Assembly (NCBI GenBank): GCA_002328495.1
Contig: DCUJ01000012.1
Span: 1 to 64,000, forward strand
Direction: 5' to 3'
Source of the DNA: Sulfurospirillum sp. UBA2217
Lineage (GTDB): Bacteria; Campylobacterota; Campylobacteria; Campylobacterales; Sulfurospirillaceae
Length of the DNA stretch: 64,000 nucleotides
In this document: positions 35,941 through 45,197 of the stretch, in pieces
How the letters are laid out: each line of letters opens with the position of its first letter
Position numbering within the stretch: position 1 is the stretch's first letter
Made by a program: the position numbers and the translations under genes
The notes under the pieces: generated by a model
Database searches by the model: none
Told to the model about the DNA's origin: nothing
Seen by the model: only the letters and a program-made list of their open reading frames with translations

Positions 35941-36656
35941 TCCAAACACTTCAAAAACTTGCTGGTATTCATACCCATCTCACACAGACACACACTAACG
36001 ATGTCAATTTTAATGCAAACTTACCCATTAATGTTGAGGTCATTAAACAATTAGATGCCATGCGCTATCGTCTCAAAGTTGGTCGCAAAGAGTTAAGTAC
36101 AAAGAGCCATAAAGCCTTACGTGAGGGGGAAAACTATTGGGGAGATTTTTCACAAGGCAAAGGGGGGATTTTAACACTATCACACCTCTATAAACAACCC
36201 TTACTCTTTCAGAAACATCCCTATTTTTTAGAGATTCCCCTTCACGAGGTTCTAAACCCAAAGACATTTTCCATGCAGGCGTTTAAAACACTATTGATTC
36301 ATACTTTAAGCAGTGAAGCACTTTCAAAAGAGGCATTTAATGCTCTCTCATACATGCTTTTGGCGTTAAATAAAGAGGTTATTCATTTGCCTTTGCGCGA
36401 TAGTGGAAAACGTACCTTGTTACAATTTAAAGCTCAAGAGAATGGTTATCGTTTTTACGCAGCTTTTGAAAATCTAGGACCTATTGAAGGAACCATTACT
36501 CCCTCAGGTATTGTTCTTAGTGCTCTTTATGAAAAAAGTCTCTATTTTTTAGACAAAGTCTTCTCAAAATTTGATAAAATAGAAAGTATCACATTGCGAC
36601 GTGACATTGCGCCACTCTTTGATGCTACTGAACTTTCATTGGACCTTAAAGGATAA
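35937..36656 (+). CDS. Conserved hypothetical protein, 239 residues
   Basis: I do not recognise this family. It has no signal peptide and no membrane segments. A basic region (YRLKVGRKELSTKSHKALREGE) precedes a helical centre and a closing beta-rich portion (GPIEGTITPSG). The ATG at 35937 overlaps the coaBC stop by 4 bases, and the next gene begins 6 bases after the stop, so it is in the same operon. It could be a flagellar hook-length-like protein, but the evidence is poor. Confidence 0.5.
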   Translation: MIQTLQKLAGIHTHLTQTHTNDVNFNANLPINVEVIKQLDAMRYRLKVGRKELSTKSHKALREGENYWGDFSQGKGGILTLSHLYKQPLLFQKHPYFLEIPLHEVLNPKTFSMQAFKTLLIHTLSSEALSKEAFNALSYMLLALNKEVIHLPLRDSGKRTLLQFKAQENGYRFYAAFENLGPIEGTITPSGIVLSALYEKSLYFLDKVFSKFDKIESITLRRDIAPLFDATELSLDLKG

Positions 36657-36662
36657 CGCTTC

Positions 36663-37394
36663 ATGGATATTATCGCACTGCTTATTATCATTGGTTTGTG
36701 TATTGGCTCATTTTTAAATGTTGCCATTCTTCGCATTCCTAAAGGTGAAAGTGTGTCACTTCCAGCATCGCATTGTACGCATTGCCTTCATCCATTGGCG
36801 TGGTATCATAACATCCCACTGTTTTCATGGCTTTTTCTAAGAGGAAAATGTGCTTTTTGTCATGGCACTATCTCTTTTCAATACCCACTGATTGAAACCT
36901 TAAGTGCCCTTTTGTATGTGTGTGCATGGATACAAACAGGCGAACTGCTTCAAGCACTTATCTTTGGAACGGTATTTGCCCTTTTACTTTCTCTTAGTCT
37001 CATTGACTTACGCTACAAAGCCGTTCCTGATGCCCTAAGTTTGCCCGCATTAATCCTCTCATTTCTCACCAACAACCCTCTTCTGGCACTAGAACAAGGG
37101 CTTTTGTTTATGGGAGGTTTTGCATTATTACGTATTAGCCTCTCTTTTGCACTCAAAAAAGAGGTAATGGGAGAAGCCGATATTATTATTGCGGGTGTTA
37201 TCGGTGCCTTGTTGGGAATAAAGCTAGGTCTTTTGGCGATTTACCTCTCAGCGGTGATAGCGCTAGTAGCATTTATGGTGGTTCGAAAAAAAGGGTATGA
37301 ACTCCCTTTTATCCCCTTTTTAAGTGCAGGACTTTTTGTCACATGGTTTTGGAATGACTTTGCATTAATTCTCTTAGGAAAACTCTATGAATAA
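36663..37394 (+). CDS. Prepilin peptidase / type IV leader peptidase
   Basis: 243 residues, polytopic. A cytoplasmic loop near the N terminus holds two CxxC pairs (HCTHCLHPL and KCAFCHGTI) as in PilD enzymes. The catalytic aspartates are in SLIDLRYKAVPDALS and GEADIIIAG. Such enzymes cleave and often N-methylate prepilin or pseudopilin leaders at the inner membrane. No pilin gene is in the window, so the substrate must be elsewhere. It overlaps the next gene by 8 bases. Confidence 0.88.
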   Translation: MDIIALLIIIGLCIGSFLNVAILRIPKGESVSLPASHCTHCLHPLAWYHNIPLFSWLFLRGKCAFCHGTISFQYPLIETLSALLYVCAWIQTGELLQALIFGTVFALLLSLSLIDLRYKAVPDALSLPALILSFLTNNPLLALEQGLLFMGGFALLRISLSFALKKEVMGEADIIIAGVIGALLGIKLGLLAIYLSAVIALVAFMVVRKKGYELPFIPFLSAGLFVTWFWNDFALILLGKLYE

Positions 37395-38412
37395 AGCCAA
37401 TAGCTACCTTTTTAAACACTTTAGTGGATTGTTTAGTTCTCTCTTTTTTATCCTCTTTTTTATTACATCTGTGGTGTTCTTTATTAAAATTACGGCATTA
37501 ACCGCAGTGATTAAAATGAACTTTTTAGAACTTGGAACGCTGTATATCTATCTTTTACCCAGAACGCTCGTCTACACCTTACCCGTCACATTTTTTATAG
37601 CTTTATGTATTACATTGTTTAATCTTTCCAAAGAAAATGAAACGATTGTTTTATTTACCTTGGGTTACAATCCTAAAAAAATTGCTCAATTTTTCATGGG
37701 GATTGCTTCATTTCTTTCATTGATTCTTCTTTTAGATGTCTTTATTTTGATTCCCATTTCAAAACAACTCAATGCTAATTTTATCGAATACAAAAAAGCA
37801 GAAGCAAAATTCAACATTAAAGCCAGTGAGTTTGGACAAAAGTTTTCAGACTGGTTTGTCTACATCGATACAATCGACAATCAAAACGCTTATCACGGAA
37901 TTGCCTTATATCAACTCCCCAAGAAAAATGAAACAGAAAAATTGATTTTATCGCACTCTTCGGTTATTGATAACCGCGATGGCATCTTAAGACTCCGTCT
38001 TGATGAAGGTAAAATATTTGATTTTTCAACCTCAAGCATAGGGCAAATTGATTTTGAACGCATGCACATCAATGTTCAACCTAAAACGGCTATCGGTCAT
38101 ATACAAAGCGTTGCCCAATATTGGGGTGGTGTTTGGGATCAGCCCCGAAGAGCCTATGACTTATCCTTTTTTATTTTGATATGCCTCTTCCCTCTTGCAT
38201 CAACACTGTTTGCCTTAAGCCTTGGAATTGTGACATACCGTTACAATCGTGAAGGTATTTACCTGAGCATGTTTGGCGTCATTGCAAGCTATTTCGCCCT
38301 AACGACCCTTCTCTCCTCGTGGCATCCCTACAGTGCTCCTTTTGTCGTATTTGGAGTGACATTTGCAGGTGCGTATGCCTTGTACATTAAGCGTATTAAA
38401 CGAGTTTTTTGA
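37387..38412 (+). CDS. LptF/LptG family permease
   Basis: 341 residues. The permease has three N-terminal and three C-terminal membrane helices with a periplasmic jellyroll of about 150 residues between. The N-terminal segment FLELGTLYIYLLPRTLVYTLPVTFFIALCI is typical of the YjgP/YjgQ family (LptF/G), the LPS transport partners of LptB. One copy is here; the second should be elsewhere. Between LptF and LptG I cannot choose. It overlaps the prepilin peptidase gene and runs into truA. Confidence 0.88.
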   Translation: MNKANSYLFKHFSGLFSSLFFILFFITSVVFFIKITALTAVIKMNFLELGTLYIYLLPRTLVYTLPVTFFIALCITLFNLSKENETIVLFTLGYNPKKIAQFFMGIASFLSLILLLDVFILIPISKQLNANFIEYKKAEAKFNIKASEFGQKFSDWFVYIDTIDNQNAYHGIALYQLPKKNETEKLILSHSSVIDNRDGILRLRLDEGKIFDFSTSSIGQIDFERMHINVQPKTAIGHIQSVAQYWGGVWDQPRRAYDLSFFILICLFPLASTLFALSLGIVTYRYNREGIYLSMFGVIASYFALTTLLSSWHPYSAPFVVFGVTFAGAYALYIKRIKRVF

Positions 38413-38415
38413 TTG

Positions 38416-39150
38416 ATGCAACGGGTTAAAATAAAACTCTCTTTTGATGGTTCTCATTTTTATGGCTTTCAAATTCAAAAAGAAAAAGCATATGCCAAAA
38501 CCGTTATGGGTACCTTAGAAAAAGCTTTTCACTCTCTTAATATTTTCTCAAACCTCGTAGGTGCTGGACGAACTGATGGTGGTGTACATGCGCTTGGACA
38601 GGTAGTTCATTGTGACCTTCCCTCTTTTTGGAACGATTTGTCAAAATTGACCTATCAGCTCAACAGCATCCTTCATCCCTCCATTCATATCAAATCCATT
38701 GAGTGTGTTGACCCACACTTTCATGCACGATTTCATGCTAAAAAAAGACTCTACCGTTACATAATGTACGATGGTGAATACCAACCTTTTTTAGGAGCTT
38801 ACGCTTTACATGTAAAGCCTTTAGATATCACTAAACTTAATGCCTATGCCAAACATTTCGAGGGAACGCACAACTTTGGATTTTTTAAAAAAGAAGGTGG
38901 CGGAGCAACAAAAGAGACGAGAACACTCTTTAAAGCAGGTGCGTATCGGCATAAACAGTTCATTCTCCTCTATTTTATAGGCGATGCTTTTTTACGCTCA
39001 CAAGTACGCTTGATGAGTGGTATGCTTCTATCACTTTGTGAAGGAAAACTCAATGAAGAAGCGTTAATAGCCCAACGTGATAAAATCCACAAATCTTTTT
39101 ATACTCCAATTCCCGCTTCTGGTCTGTATCTTTCACGGGTTTATTATTAG
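38416..39150 (+). CDS. truA: tRNA pseudouridine synthase A
   Basis: 244 residues from the ATG at 38416, preceded by a TTG in frame. The catalytic loop GAGRTDGGVHALGQV contains the active-site aspartate D; the family N-terminal strand FDGSHFYGFQ is clear. TruA makes pseudouridine at positions 38-40 of tRNA anticodon stems. The palindrome at 38806 encodes LHVK. It abuts the permease stop. Confidence 0.96.
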   Translation: MQRVKIKLSFDGSHFYGFQIQKEKAYAKTVMGTLEKAFHSLNIFSNLVGAGRTDGGVHALGQVVHCDLPSFWNDLSKLTYQLNSILHPSIHIKSIECVDPHFHARFHAKKRLYRYIMYDGEYQPFLGAYALHVKPLDITKLNAYAKHFEGTHNFGFFKKEGGGATKETRTLFKAGAYRHKQFILLYFIGDAFLRSQVRLMSGMLLSLCEGKLNEEALIAQRDKIHKSFYTPIPASGLYLSRVYY

Positions 39151-39272
39151 AGTTTATTTTTACCACGGTTTTCAGGCTGTGCCTAAAAACCTACGCTAAG
39201 CCGCTGTGGCGCAAAACAAGAGCTAAAAGCTCGATGTTTCTGTGAAAAGCTTGCCTCTTGCGGGGCAGAAAA
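39151..39272. other. Convergent intergenic stretch without a gene
   Basis: 122 bases between truA and the PyrC-like gene. It contains a short inverted repeat (GAGCT/AGCTC around 39220-39232) and is more GC-rich than neighbouring spacers. I see no clear terminator. It could be a remnant or a dispersed repeat; a search for copies would tell. Confidence 0.4.
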
Positions 39273-40502
39273 TTATTCTTCTAAAACAACCGTGCCTTTA
39301 ACGATGACTTTTTTCACTTTTCCATACAGTGTATCTCCATAATACAAAGAGTGCACATCCTTTACGGCATACGAATAATTAGGGTCAAATAAAATGATAT
39401 CAGCGCAATAGCCCTCTTTTAAAGCACCTTTTTTTAGCTCCCCCACTATCATTGCAGGTTTAGTAGCGCACACATCCACTAAGGTTGCAAAGTCAATGAC
39501 ACCTGTTTTCACAAGGTAAGTGTATGCCAAATTTAAAAACTCTTCTACCGAACCTAATCCAAATGCAGCATCTTCAAAGGCAACGTCTTTATATAAAATA
39601 GATTTTGGGGCGTGTGCGGAGGTGAGGATGTCAATTTTTCCTTCTTTAAGTGCTTCAAGAAGCGCTAAACGCTCTTTTTCTTCACGAAGCGGAGGCATGA
39701 GTTTGGCATAGGTATTAAATCCATCACACGCAGTATCATTTTTGGCGAGATGATGGATGGAAACTTCACTGTATAATGATCGATTTAACTGCTTTTGTGT
39801 ACTCACAATGTCTAAAGAGCGTCTGGTAGAGAGGGTTTTTAAAACAACATTAGCCCCATAAAAGAGTGCCATTTCACTCACTTTTGCGACTTCTGTTGTC
39901 TCCGAAACGTTTGAAATGCCAGAGAGTCCTAGTTTTGAGGCAATGACGCCTTCGTTCATCACACCATTATCATCCAAGTTTGGCTCATAACATTGCACAA
40001 AAAGAGGTTTATCTTTCATGGTGGCATATTGCATTCCACGTCTTAACAGATTGGCATTGCGATTGGAATTTGCCAAAATAGCGGAGGCTCCATTGTTCAG
40101 TAATGTCGCTATATTGTGAAGTTGATCTTCTTTTTCGGCCGCTAAAGGAGCACTCAACTGAATATCAATCAAGGCTTGATCGATTTTAAATTTAACCAAA
40201 TCAAGAAGCGTTGCACTCTCCAAACGCGGCGTAAAATCTGACATCACTACCGCTGTCGTCACACCCCCTTTTAAACAACGAAGGGCAAGTTTGTCAATAT
40301 GGCTTTGATTGAGTGTGCTGTTTGAAAAGCGAACGTTAAGATCAACAAATCCTGGCAAAACGACACAATTTTCTGCATTGATAACAACAGAACTCTTGAT
40401 ATCTAAAGAAGGTGCAATCGTTTCAATAATACCATTAACCACTAAAATATCAACGATTTCTAACCCTTTTTGGGTTGGAATAGACGCATTTTTAATCAAC
40501 AT
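39273..40502 (-). CDS. Dihydroorotase-like protein with lost metal ligands (PyrC-type pseudoenzyme)
   Basis: 409 residues of the amidohydrolase fold, closest to class I dihydroorotase. The metal-binding HxH motif, normally GFVDxHVH, reads GFVDLNVRF here, so both histidines are gone. The later catalytic aspartate motif TDHAPH reads TSAHAPKS, losing the aspartate. This strongly suggests a non-catalytic homologue. Inactive dihydroorotase homologues in other bacteria form a scaffold with aspartate carbamoyltransferase PyrB, and that is the likely role here (inference). The true dihydroorotase should be elsewhere. It overlaps the GH3-like gene by 11 bases. Confidence 0.85.
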   Translation of the reverse strand: MLIKNASIPTQKGLEIVDILVVNGIIETIAPSLDIKSSVVINAENCVVLPGFVDLNVRFSNSTLNQSHIDKLALRCLKGGVTTAVVMSDFTPRLESATLLDLVKFKIDQALIDIQLSAPLAAEKEDQLHNIATLLNNGASAILANSNRNANLLRRGMQYATMKDKPLFVQCYEPNLDDNGVMNEGVIASKLGLSGISNVSETTEVAKVSEMALFYGANVVLKTLSTRRSLDIVSTQKQLNRSLYSEVSIHHLAKNDTACDGFNTYAKLMPPLREEKERLALLEALKEGKIDILTSAHAPKSILYKDVAFEDAAFGLGSVEEFLNLAYTYLVKTGVIDFATLVDVCATKPAMIVGELKKGALKEGYCADIILFDPNYSYAVKDVHSLYYGDTLYGKVKKVIVKGTVVLEE

Positions 40503-41571
40503 GGCTCTGCCTTTTGCGTATTTTTTGTTTATGGTTTACAATTCTTTCATAGGAAAGAGCAATGCGCTCTTTACTTATTTCACCTGATCGTACGGCATCG
40601 GTGATAATTTTACTGACGGTAAAGGGGGCACTGGCATTGTCGGCAAAATAGTTATCAAAAATAAGCACATCTACGCCTGCTTGGATAGAGCGCACAATAC
40701 GTGATTTAAAATCAATGGTCGGTGAAATAGAATCCGTTCGAAGATTGTCCACGAAGACCAAGCCCTCAAAATGCATTTTTTCACGAAGTAATCCCTCTAT
40801 TATCAGAGAAGAAAAAAGAGCTGGATTATCTTTATCTAACTCTTTATGCAAAACATGAGACATCAAAACTCCTTCAACATTGCCAGTGCTAATAAGATCA
40901 TAATAGGGTTTTAATTGTTCAAATCGCCATGTTTGACTGACATCTACTTGTGAGGAAAAATTATCCCATAGATTAGCACCTGCTGTTGGAAAATATTTTA
41001 CAACAGGCATCACAGAGTGCTTTTGAAGCGCATTGATAAAAAGCATCGCATACGTTGTTACCATCTCTTCATAAGGTGCATAACTACGCATGAATGGCTT
41101 ACTATCTTTGGGTTGTACATCTAAAACGGGTGCTAGATTGATCGTAACACCACTTCTGTAAAGCTCTTCTGCGCGCTTATCGTACATGTTTTGAGCTTCG
41201 TCAATATCGTTATTTTTTGCAATCTCATAGGCAAAGGGAAGCGAAGAGAAACCTTTTCTAGCCTCAAATGGTGACTCTGCACCACCTTCTTCTTCCACGA
41301 CAACCATTAATGGCAGGTTTGGGGGGGAAGAAGAAGAGAGATAGTGTGTTAATTTTTTAAGTTGCGTTGGTGTTTGGATATTTTTACCATACAGTATCAC
41401 ACCACCAATCTTTTGACGTTTAATATCTTTGGCGATTTGTTCAACCCACTTATCACCCTCTTTTTGCCCTTCAAAACCAATGACAATCATTTGAGAAATC
41501 ATCTCTTCCAATGTTGGTTTGGCAGAAACGAGTGTGATAGAAAGTAGAAAAACGATGCAAATTTTAAACAT
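40492..41571 (-). CDS. Glycoside hydrolase family 3-like (NagZ-type), degenerate acid/base motif
   Basis: 359 residues with a signal peptide (to about VSAKPT) and a TIM-barrel like NagZ: IGFEGQ, GGVILYGKNI, and VVEEEGGAESPF in place of DQEGG. NagZ enzymes carry KHFPGHG and DSH for the acid/base histidine; here the first reads KYFPTAG and the second has lost the histidine (QVDVSQ). The nucleophile aspartate is kept in GLVFVDNL. It may be an altered hydrolase or an inactive binder of peptidoglycan fragments. Its ATG shares a base with the gpsA stop. Confidence 0.75.
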   Translation of the reverse strand: MFKICIVFLLSITLVSAKPTLEEMISQMIVIGFEGQKEGDKWVEQIAKDIKRQKIGGVILYGKNIQTPTQLKKLTHYLSSSSPPNLPLMVVVEEEGGAESPFEARKGFSSLPFAYEIAKNNDIDEAQNMYDKRAEELYRSGVTINLAPVLDVQPKDSKPFMRSYAPYEEMVTTYAMLFINALQKHSVMPVVKYFPTAGANLWDNFSSQVDVSQTWRFEQLKPYYDLISTGNVEGVLMSHVLHKELDKDNPALFSSLIIEGLLREKMHFEGLVFVDNLRTDSISPTIDFKSRIVRSIQAGVDVLIFDNYFADNASAPFTVSKIITDAVRSGEISKERIALSYERIVNHKQKIRKRQSHVD

Positions 41572-42458
41572 TAGTCTGCTAAAAGATCACGAACACTTAA
41601 ACGTGGATCTTTACCTTCCAAAATAAGCGAAATTTCATGAGCGATAGGTGTATAAAGATTGTGTTTTTGTGTGATGTCAAAAATGGCTTTAGAAGTAAAA
41701 ACACCTTCTGCCACTTCTCCTAAGGATTGTAAAATCTCATCTGTTTTTTTACCTTCTGCTAACAAAAGACCCACGCGATAATTTCGTGAAAGGGTACTTG
41801 AAGCTGTTAAAAACAGATCTCCTGCACCACTTAAGCCTAAAAAAGTTTCATCCATCGCACCAAAATATTTTCCAAAGCGATGCATCTCAACCAAACCTCG
41901 CGCTATCAAACTAGCCCTTGCATTGTTTCCAAGACCCAAACCATCACAAATACCACTGGCAATAGCCAAAACATTTTTATAAGCACCACACACCTCGGCA
42001 CCGATGACGTCAGTTGAAGTATACACTTTCATAAAAGAGGGAAAAAAAGTAGCAAATTTTTTAGAAAGCATTTCATTCTTAGCGTTAACAACCACCGCGG
42101 TAGGAAGGCCTTTCATGACCTCGCTTGCAAAAGAAGGACCTGATAAAAAAGAGAGATTTTCTTCAGGTACGTATTGTGCAAAAATCTCATTGAGAAAATG
42201 CCCACTGCCTTGTTCTATCCCCTTGGCGGCAACCAATATTTTTTGTCTTTTAAAGACAAAATGCTCTTGAAGCCAACCTCTCACAATTTGAGCAGGAAGG
42301 GCAAAGATAAGGTATTCACACGCAAGAGCTTCTTGAAGACTTACAAAATGGTTCAAAGGCTTGGGTGTTCGTGATGTTATCTTACATGTAAGCTTATGTG
42401 AGATTGCAAAATGTAAGGCTTCTCCCCATTTTCCAGCTCCAATAACCGCTATACTCAC
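41571..42458 (-). CDS. gpsA: Glycerol-3-phosphate dehydrogenase [NAD(P)+]
   Basis: 295 residues. N-terminal Rossmann motif VIGAGKWGEAL and the family sequences AAKGIEQGSG, SFLSGPSFASEV, and C-terminal GLSGAGDLFLTASSTLSRN are all clear. It reduces dihydroxyacetone phosphate to glycerol 3-phosphate for phospholipid synthesis. Start is GTG at 42458 with AAGGA upstream, 16 bases after gatB. The palindrome at 42382 falls in codons for LTCK near the N terminus. Confident assignment. Confidence 0.96.
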   Translation of the reverse strand: MSIAVIGAGKWGEALHFAISHKLTCKITSRTPKPLNHFVSLQEALACEYLIFALPAQIVRGWLQEHFVFKRQKILVAAKGIEQGSGHFLNEIFAQYVPEENLSFLSGPSFASEVMKGLPTAVVVNAKNEMLSKKFATFFPSFMKVYTSTDVIGAEVCGAYKNVLAIASGICDGLGLGNNARASLIARGLVEMHRFGKYFGAMDETFLGLSGAGDLFLTASSTLSRNYRVGLLLAEGKKTDEILQSLGEVAEGVFTSKAIFDITQKHNLYTPIAHEISLILEGKDPRLSVRDLLAD

Positions 42459-42474
42459 TTCAATCCTTTAGCAC

Positions 42475-43905
42475 TTAGTTATCTAAACGTTGTTTAAGAA
42501 GTTCGTTCACTTTAGCAGGATTGGCAGCACCTTTGCTTTCTTTCATCGTTTGACCAACAAAGAAACCAAAAAGTTTATCTTTTCCACTTCTGTATTCTGC
42601 TACTTTATCTGCATTGGAAGCAATAATAGCATCAATAATTTCTAAAATAGCACCATCATCACTCACTTGTCTTAAGCCTAATGTTTCAACGGCTTCATCA
42701 ACACTGATATGATTTTCCATCAAATAATCCAGCACTTCTTTCGCCGCTTTTCCACTAATGGTTCCATCTTCGATACGTTTGACAATCATCGCTAGCTTGA
42801 TTGCATTCACAGGAGAAGTCATAAGCGTTATGCCATTGTTAAGACGTGCTAGAAGCTCCACTGTAAGCCACGTCACAGCGTTTTTAGCTCCTGCGCCTTC
42901 GTTGATCATCGTCTCGTAAAAATGCGCCATTTCAACACTAGACGTAATGACATTCGCATCGTATTCTTTAATGCCATACTCTTTTAAAAAACGGTCACGT
43001 TTTTGGTCTGGAAGTTCAGGGATTTGGATACACTCAGCCAACATATCATCAGGAACAAGTACTGGCAATAAATCAGGATCGGGGAAATAACGATACTCGG
43101 CACTGTCTTCTTTACCTCTCATGCTTCGTGTTTCATTTTTTTCTGTATCATAAAGACGTGTCTCTTGAACCACTTCTTTGTCATAAACGCCATCTTCCCA
43201 CGCTTCTATTTGGCGTTCTACTTCATACTCAATAGCTTTTTGGATAAATTTAAATGAGTTTAAGTTTTTAATTTCAGCTCGTGTGTACAACTTAGTATCG
43301 CCTTTGGGGCGAATAGAGACGTTGGCATCACAACGGAAACTTCCTTCTTGCATATTAGCATCACTGATATCAAGATAGCGTAAAATGGCATGGAGCTTTT
43401 TAAGATATAAAACAGCTTCTTCAGAACTTCTCATATCAGGCTCACTGACGATTTCAAGCAAAGGAGTTCCTGCACGGTTTAAATCCACATGCGAGACATT
43501 TCCATGGTGAATATTTTTTCCTGCATCTTCTTCAAGGTGTGCTCTGGTAACACCTATACGCTTTTTACTTCCATCTTCAAAGTCAATAAAAATTTCACCA
43601 CCTTCAACAATGGGAATCTCAAATTGACTAATTTGGTAGCCTTTAGGAAGATCGGGGTAAAAATAATTTTTGCGGTTAAAAATAGATTTTTGATGAATGG
43701 TAGCATTGATAGCCGTACCTAAAGCAATGGCTTTTTTAACCACTTCTTTATTTAATACAGGCAAAGCACCTGGAAGTCCTAAGCATACTTCACACACGTT
43801 GGTATTGGGTTCTTCTCCAAAACTGGTTGGACAACTACAGAAAATTTTTGTTTTTGTATTGAGTTGTGCGTGTACTTCAAGTCCAATAACGACTTCAAAT
43901 TGCAT
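42475..43905 (-). CDS. gatB: Aspartyl/glutamyl-tRNA amidotransferase subunit B
   Basis: 476 residues from the ATG at 43905 (MQFEVVIGLEVHAQL), preceded by AAAGGTGAT. The frame upstream to 43929 has no ribosome site. GatB signatures VIGLEVHAQL, CLGLPGALPVLN and the RADANVSIRP-like stretch FRCDANVSIRP are visible; the C-terminal YqeY-like tail ends with VNELLKQRL. GatCAB converts misacylated Glu-tRNA(Gln) or Asp-tRNA(Asn). GatA and GatC are not in the window. Confidence 0.96.
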   Translation of the reverse strand: MQFEVVIGLEVHAQLNTKTKIFCSCPTSFGEEPNTNVCEVCLGLPGALPVLNKEVVKKAIALGTAINATIHQKSIFNRKNYFYPDLPKGYQISQFEIPIVEGGEIFIDFEDGSKKRIGVTRAHLEEDAGKNIHHGNVSHVDLNRAGTPLLEIVSEPDMRSSEEAVLYLKKLHAILRYLDISDANMQEGSFRCDANVSIRPKGDTKLYTRAEIKNLNSFKFIQKAIEYEVERQIEAWEDGVYDKEVVQETRLYDTEKNETRSMRGKEDSAEYRYFPDPDLLPVLVPDDMLAECIQIPELPDQKRDRFLKEYGIKEYDANVITSSVEMAHFYETMINEGAGAKNAVTWLTVELLARLNNGITLMTSPVNAIKLAMIVKRIEDGTISGKAAKEVLDYLMENHISVDEAVETLGLRQVSDDGAILEIIDAIIASNADKVAEYRSGKDKLFGFFVGQTMKESKGAANPAKVNELLKQRLDN

Positions 43906-43974
43906 TCTATCACCTTTAGTATAATTCATGAAAGATTGTATCCAATCTTTCTTTTAACATGGCTAAAGATATAC

Positions 43975-44238
43975 TTATTTTATGGAATTGAGGCGTTCTA
44001 AAAGCTCTGTTTGCTTACGAAGTTCTTCCAACTTTTCAATCTGTATTTGAGCTATTTCAAAGACAATCACAAAGAAAAATGCAAACAAAAAAGAAAATAA
44101 TCCAACAACAAAAGCGATAATAAAACCAAAAGGTAAGAAGAGGAGAAAGAGATAAAAACTGCCTGCTATTGCAAGTGCCCAAGAAGCGCCTTGCAATAGA
44201 CTCAGTAATTTTTCAAATCTAAGACGACGAGATGTCAC
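43975..44238 (-). CDS. Small membrane protein next to atpB
   Basis: 87 residues with two hydrophobic helices (about 17-36 and 37-60) and a helical, charged C-terminal tail (EKLEELRKQTELLERL). The start is GTG at 44238. It lies 11 bases after atpB, so they likely share a transcript. A similar small integral membrane gene follows atpB in Campylobacter, to my knowledge (recalled, not checked). It may be an accessory of ATP synthase, but no function is established. Confidence 0.65.
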   Translation of the reverse strand: MTSRRLRFEKLLSLLQGASWALAIAGSFYLFLLFLPFGFIIAFVVGLFSFLFAFFFVIVFEIAQIQIEKLEELRKQTELLERLNSIK

Positions 44239-44249
44239 ACAGTCACTTT

Positions 44250-44927
44250 TTAGTGATCTTCACTGATTAAAACAGCACCCGCGAGGTAAACATAGGTCAA
44301 AATCATAAAAATAAAGGTCTGCAAAAAGGCAGAAAAGGTTAACAGTGCATACGCAGGCATAGGTGCAACCCAAGGGGCTAGCATTAATACAACTGCCAAG
44401 AAAAGATCTTCTCCTTTAATGTTTCCAAAAAGTCGAAAAGATAAAGAGACAATACGTGAAAAATGTGAAACAATTTCGATGGGGAACATTAACGGTGCTA
44501 ATACTTTAAGCGGTCCCATAAAATGTGCAAAATAATGGATAACTCCATTCACACGAATACCTTCATAGTTATAATAGAAAAAAACAATTAAAGTTAACGC
44601 TAACGTCATATTGAGATTACTCGATGGAGCTTCAAAACCAGGGATAATACCAATCATATTTGAGACAAAAACAAAAAGTCCCAATGTGGCAATTAAAGGA
44701 AGGTATTTACGGGCTAATTCTTCACCAATAACGTCTTTTCCCATTGAAATGACACCTTCAAGATAGGCTTCCATGACGTTTTGAACGCCACTTGGAACCA
44801 ATTGCATTTTTGCCGTTGCCAATCGTGCCAAGACAAACATGATAAAAGCGACTAAAAAAATATGAAACAAAAAGATAAAATCATGAGAATGATTAATCAG
44901 ACCTGCAAATGTAAATATTCCACCCAT
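44250..44927 (-). CDS. atpB: ATP synthase F0 subunit a
   Basis: 225 residues, membrane protein. It has the proton-channel helix with conserved arginine in VSLSFRLFGNIKGEDL and the end GAVLISEDH. It forms the stator half channel with the c ring. In Campylobacterota atpB stands apart from the main atp operon, and here no other atp gene is present. It is flanked by a tautomerase and a small membrane gene on the same strand. Confidence 0.97.
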   Translation of the reverse strand: MGGIFTFAGLINHSHDFIFLFHIFLVAFIMFVLARLATAKMQLVPSGVQNVMEAYLEGVISMGKDVIGEELARKYLPLIATLGLFVFVSNMIGIIPGFEAPSSNLNMTLALTLIVFFYYNYEGIRVNGVIHYFAHFMGPLKVLAPLMFPIEIVSHFSRIVSLSFRLFGNIKGEDLFLAVVLMLAPWVAPMPAYALLTFSAFLQTFIFMILTYVYLAGAVLISEDH

Positions 44928-44986
44928 TACATTTTTCCTTCACAATAAATTTGGATGATTGTACCCATTAATCTTTTAAGAGTTGA

Positions 44987-45193
44987 TTAAGACTTAACCT
45001 TTTGGCGCAATTTTGTTACAGATTCACCGCCTATTCCCCAATTGTCCGTCTCCACTTCATCTATGACCACCACCGTTGTAGCAGGATTTTTTCCAAGTGT
45101 TTTAACTAAAAGCTCCGTCACACCTTGAATGAGCGCTGCTTTTTGCTCAGAAGTTGCACCCTCTTTGGTAATTTTAATATTAACGTAAGGCAT
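44987..45193 (-). CDS. 4-oxalocrotonate tautomerase family protein
   Basis: 68 residues, the length of this family. After Met removal the catalytic Pro1 begins PYVNIKITKEG; residues TVVVIDEV and NWGIGGESV are typical. The arginines of the classical enzyme are only partly visible, so the reaction is uncertain. Ribosome site AAGGGAT precedes the ATG. It lies 4 bases after the SulP gene and 59 bases before atpB. Confidence 0.88.
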   Translation of the reverse strand: MPYVNIKITKEGATSEQKAALIQGVTELLVKTLGKNPATTVVVIDEVETDNWGIGGESVTKLRQKVKS

Positions 45194-45197
45194 CGAT

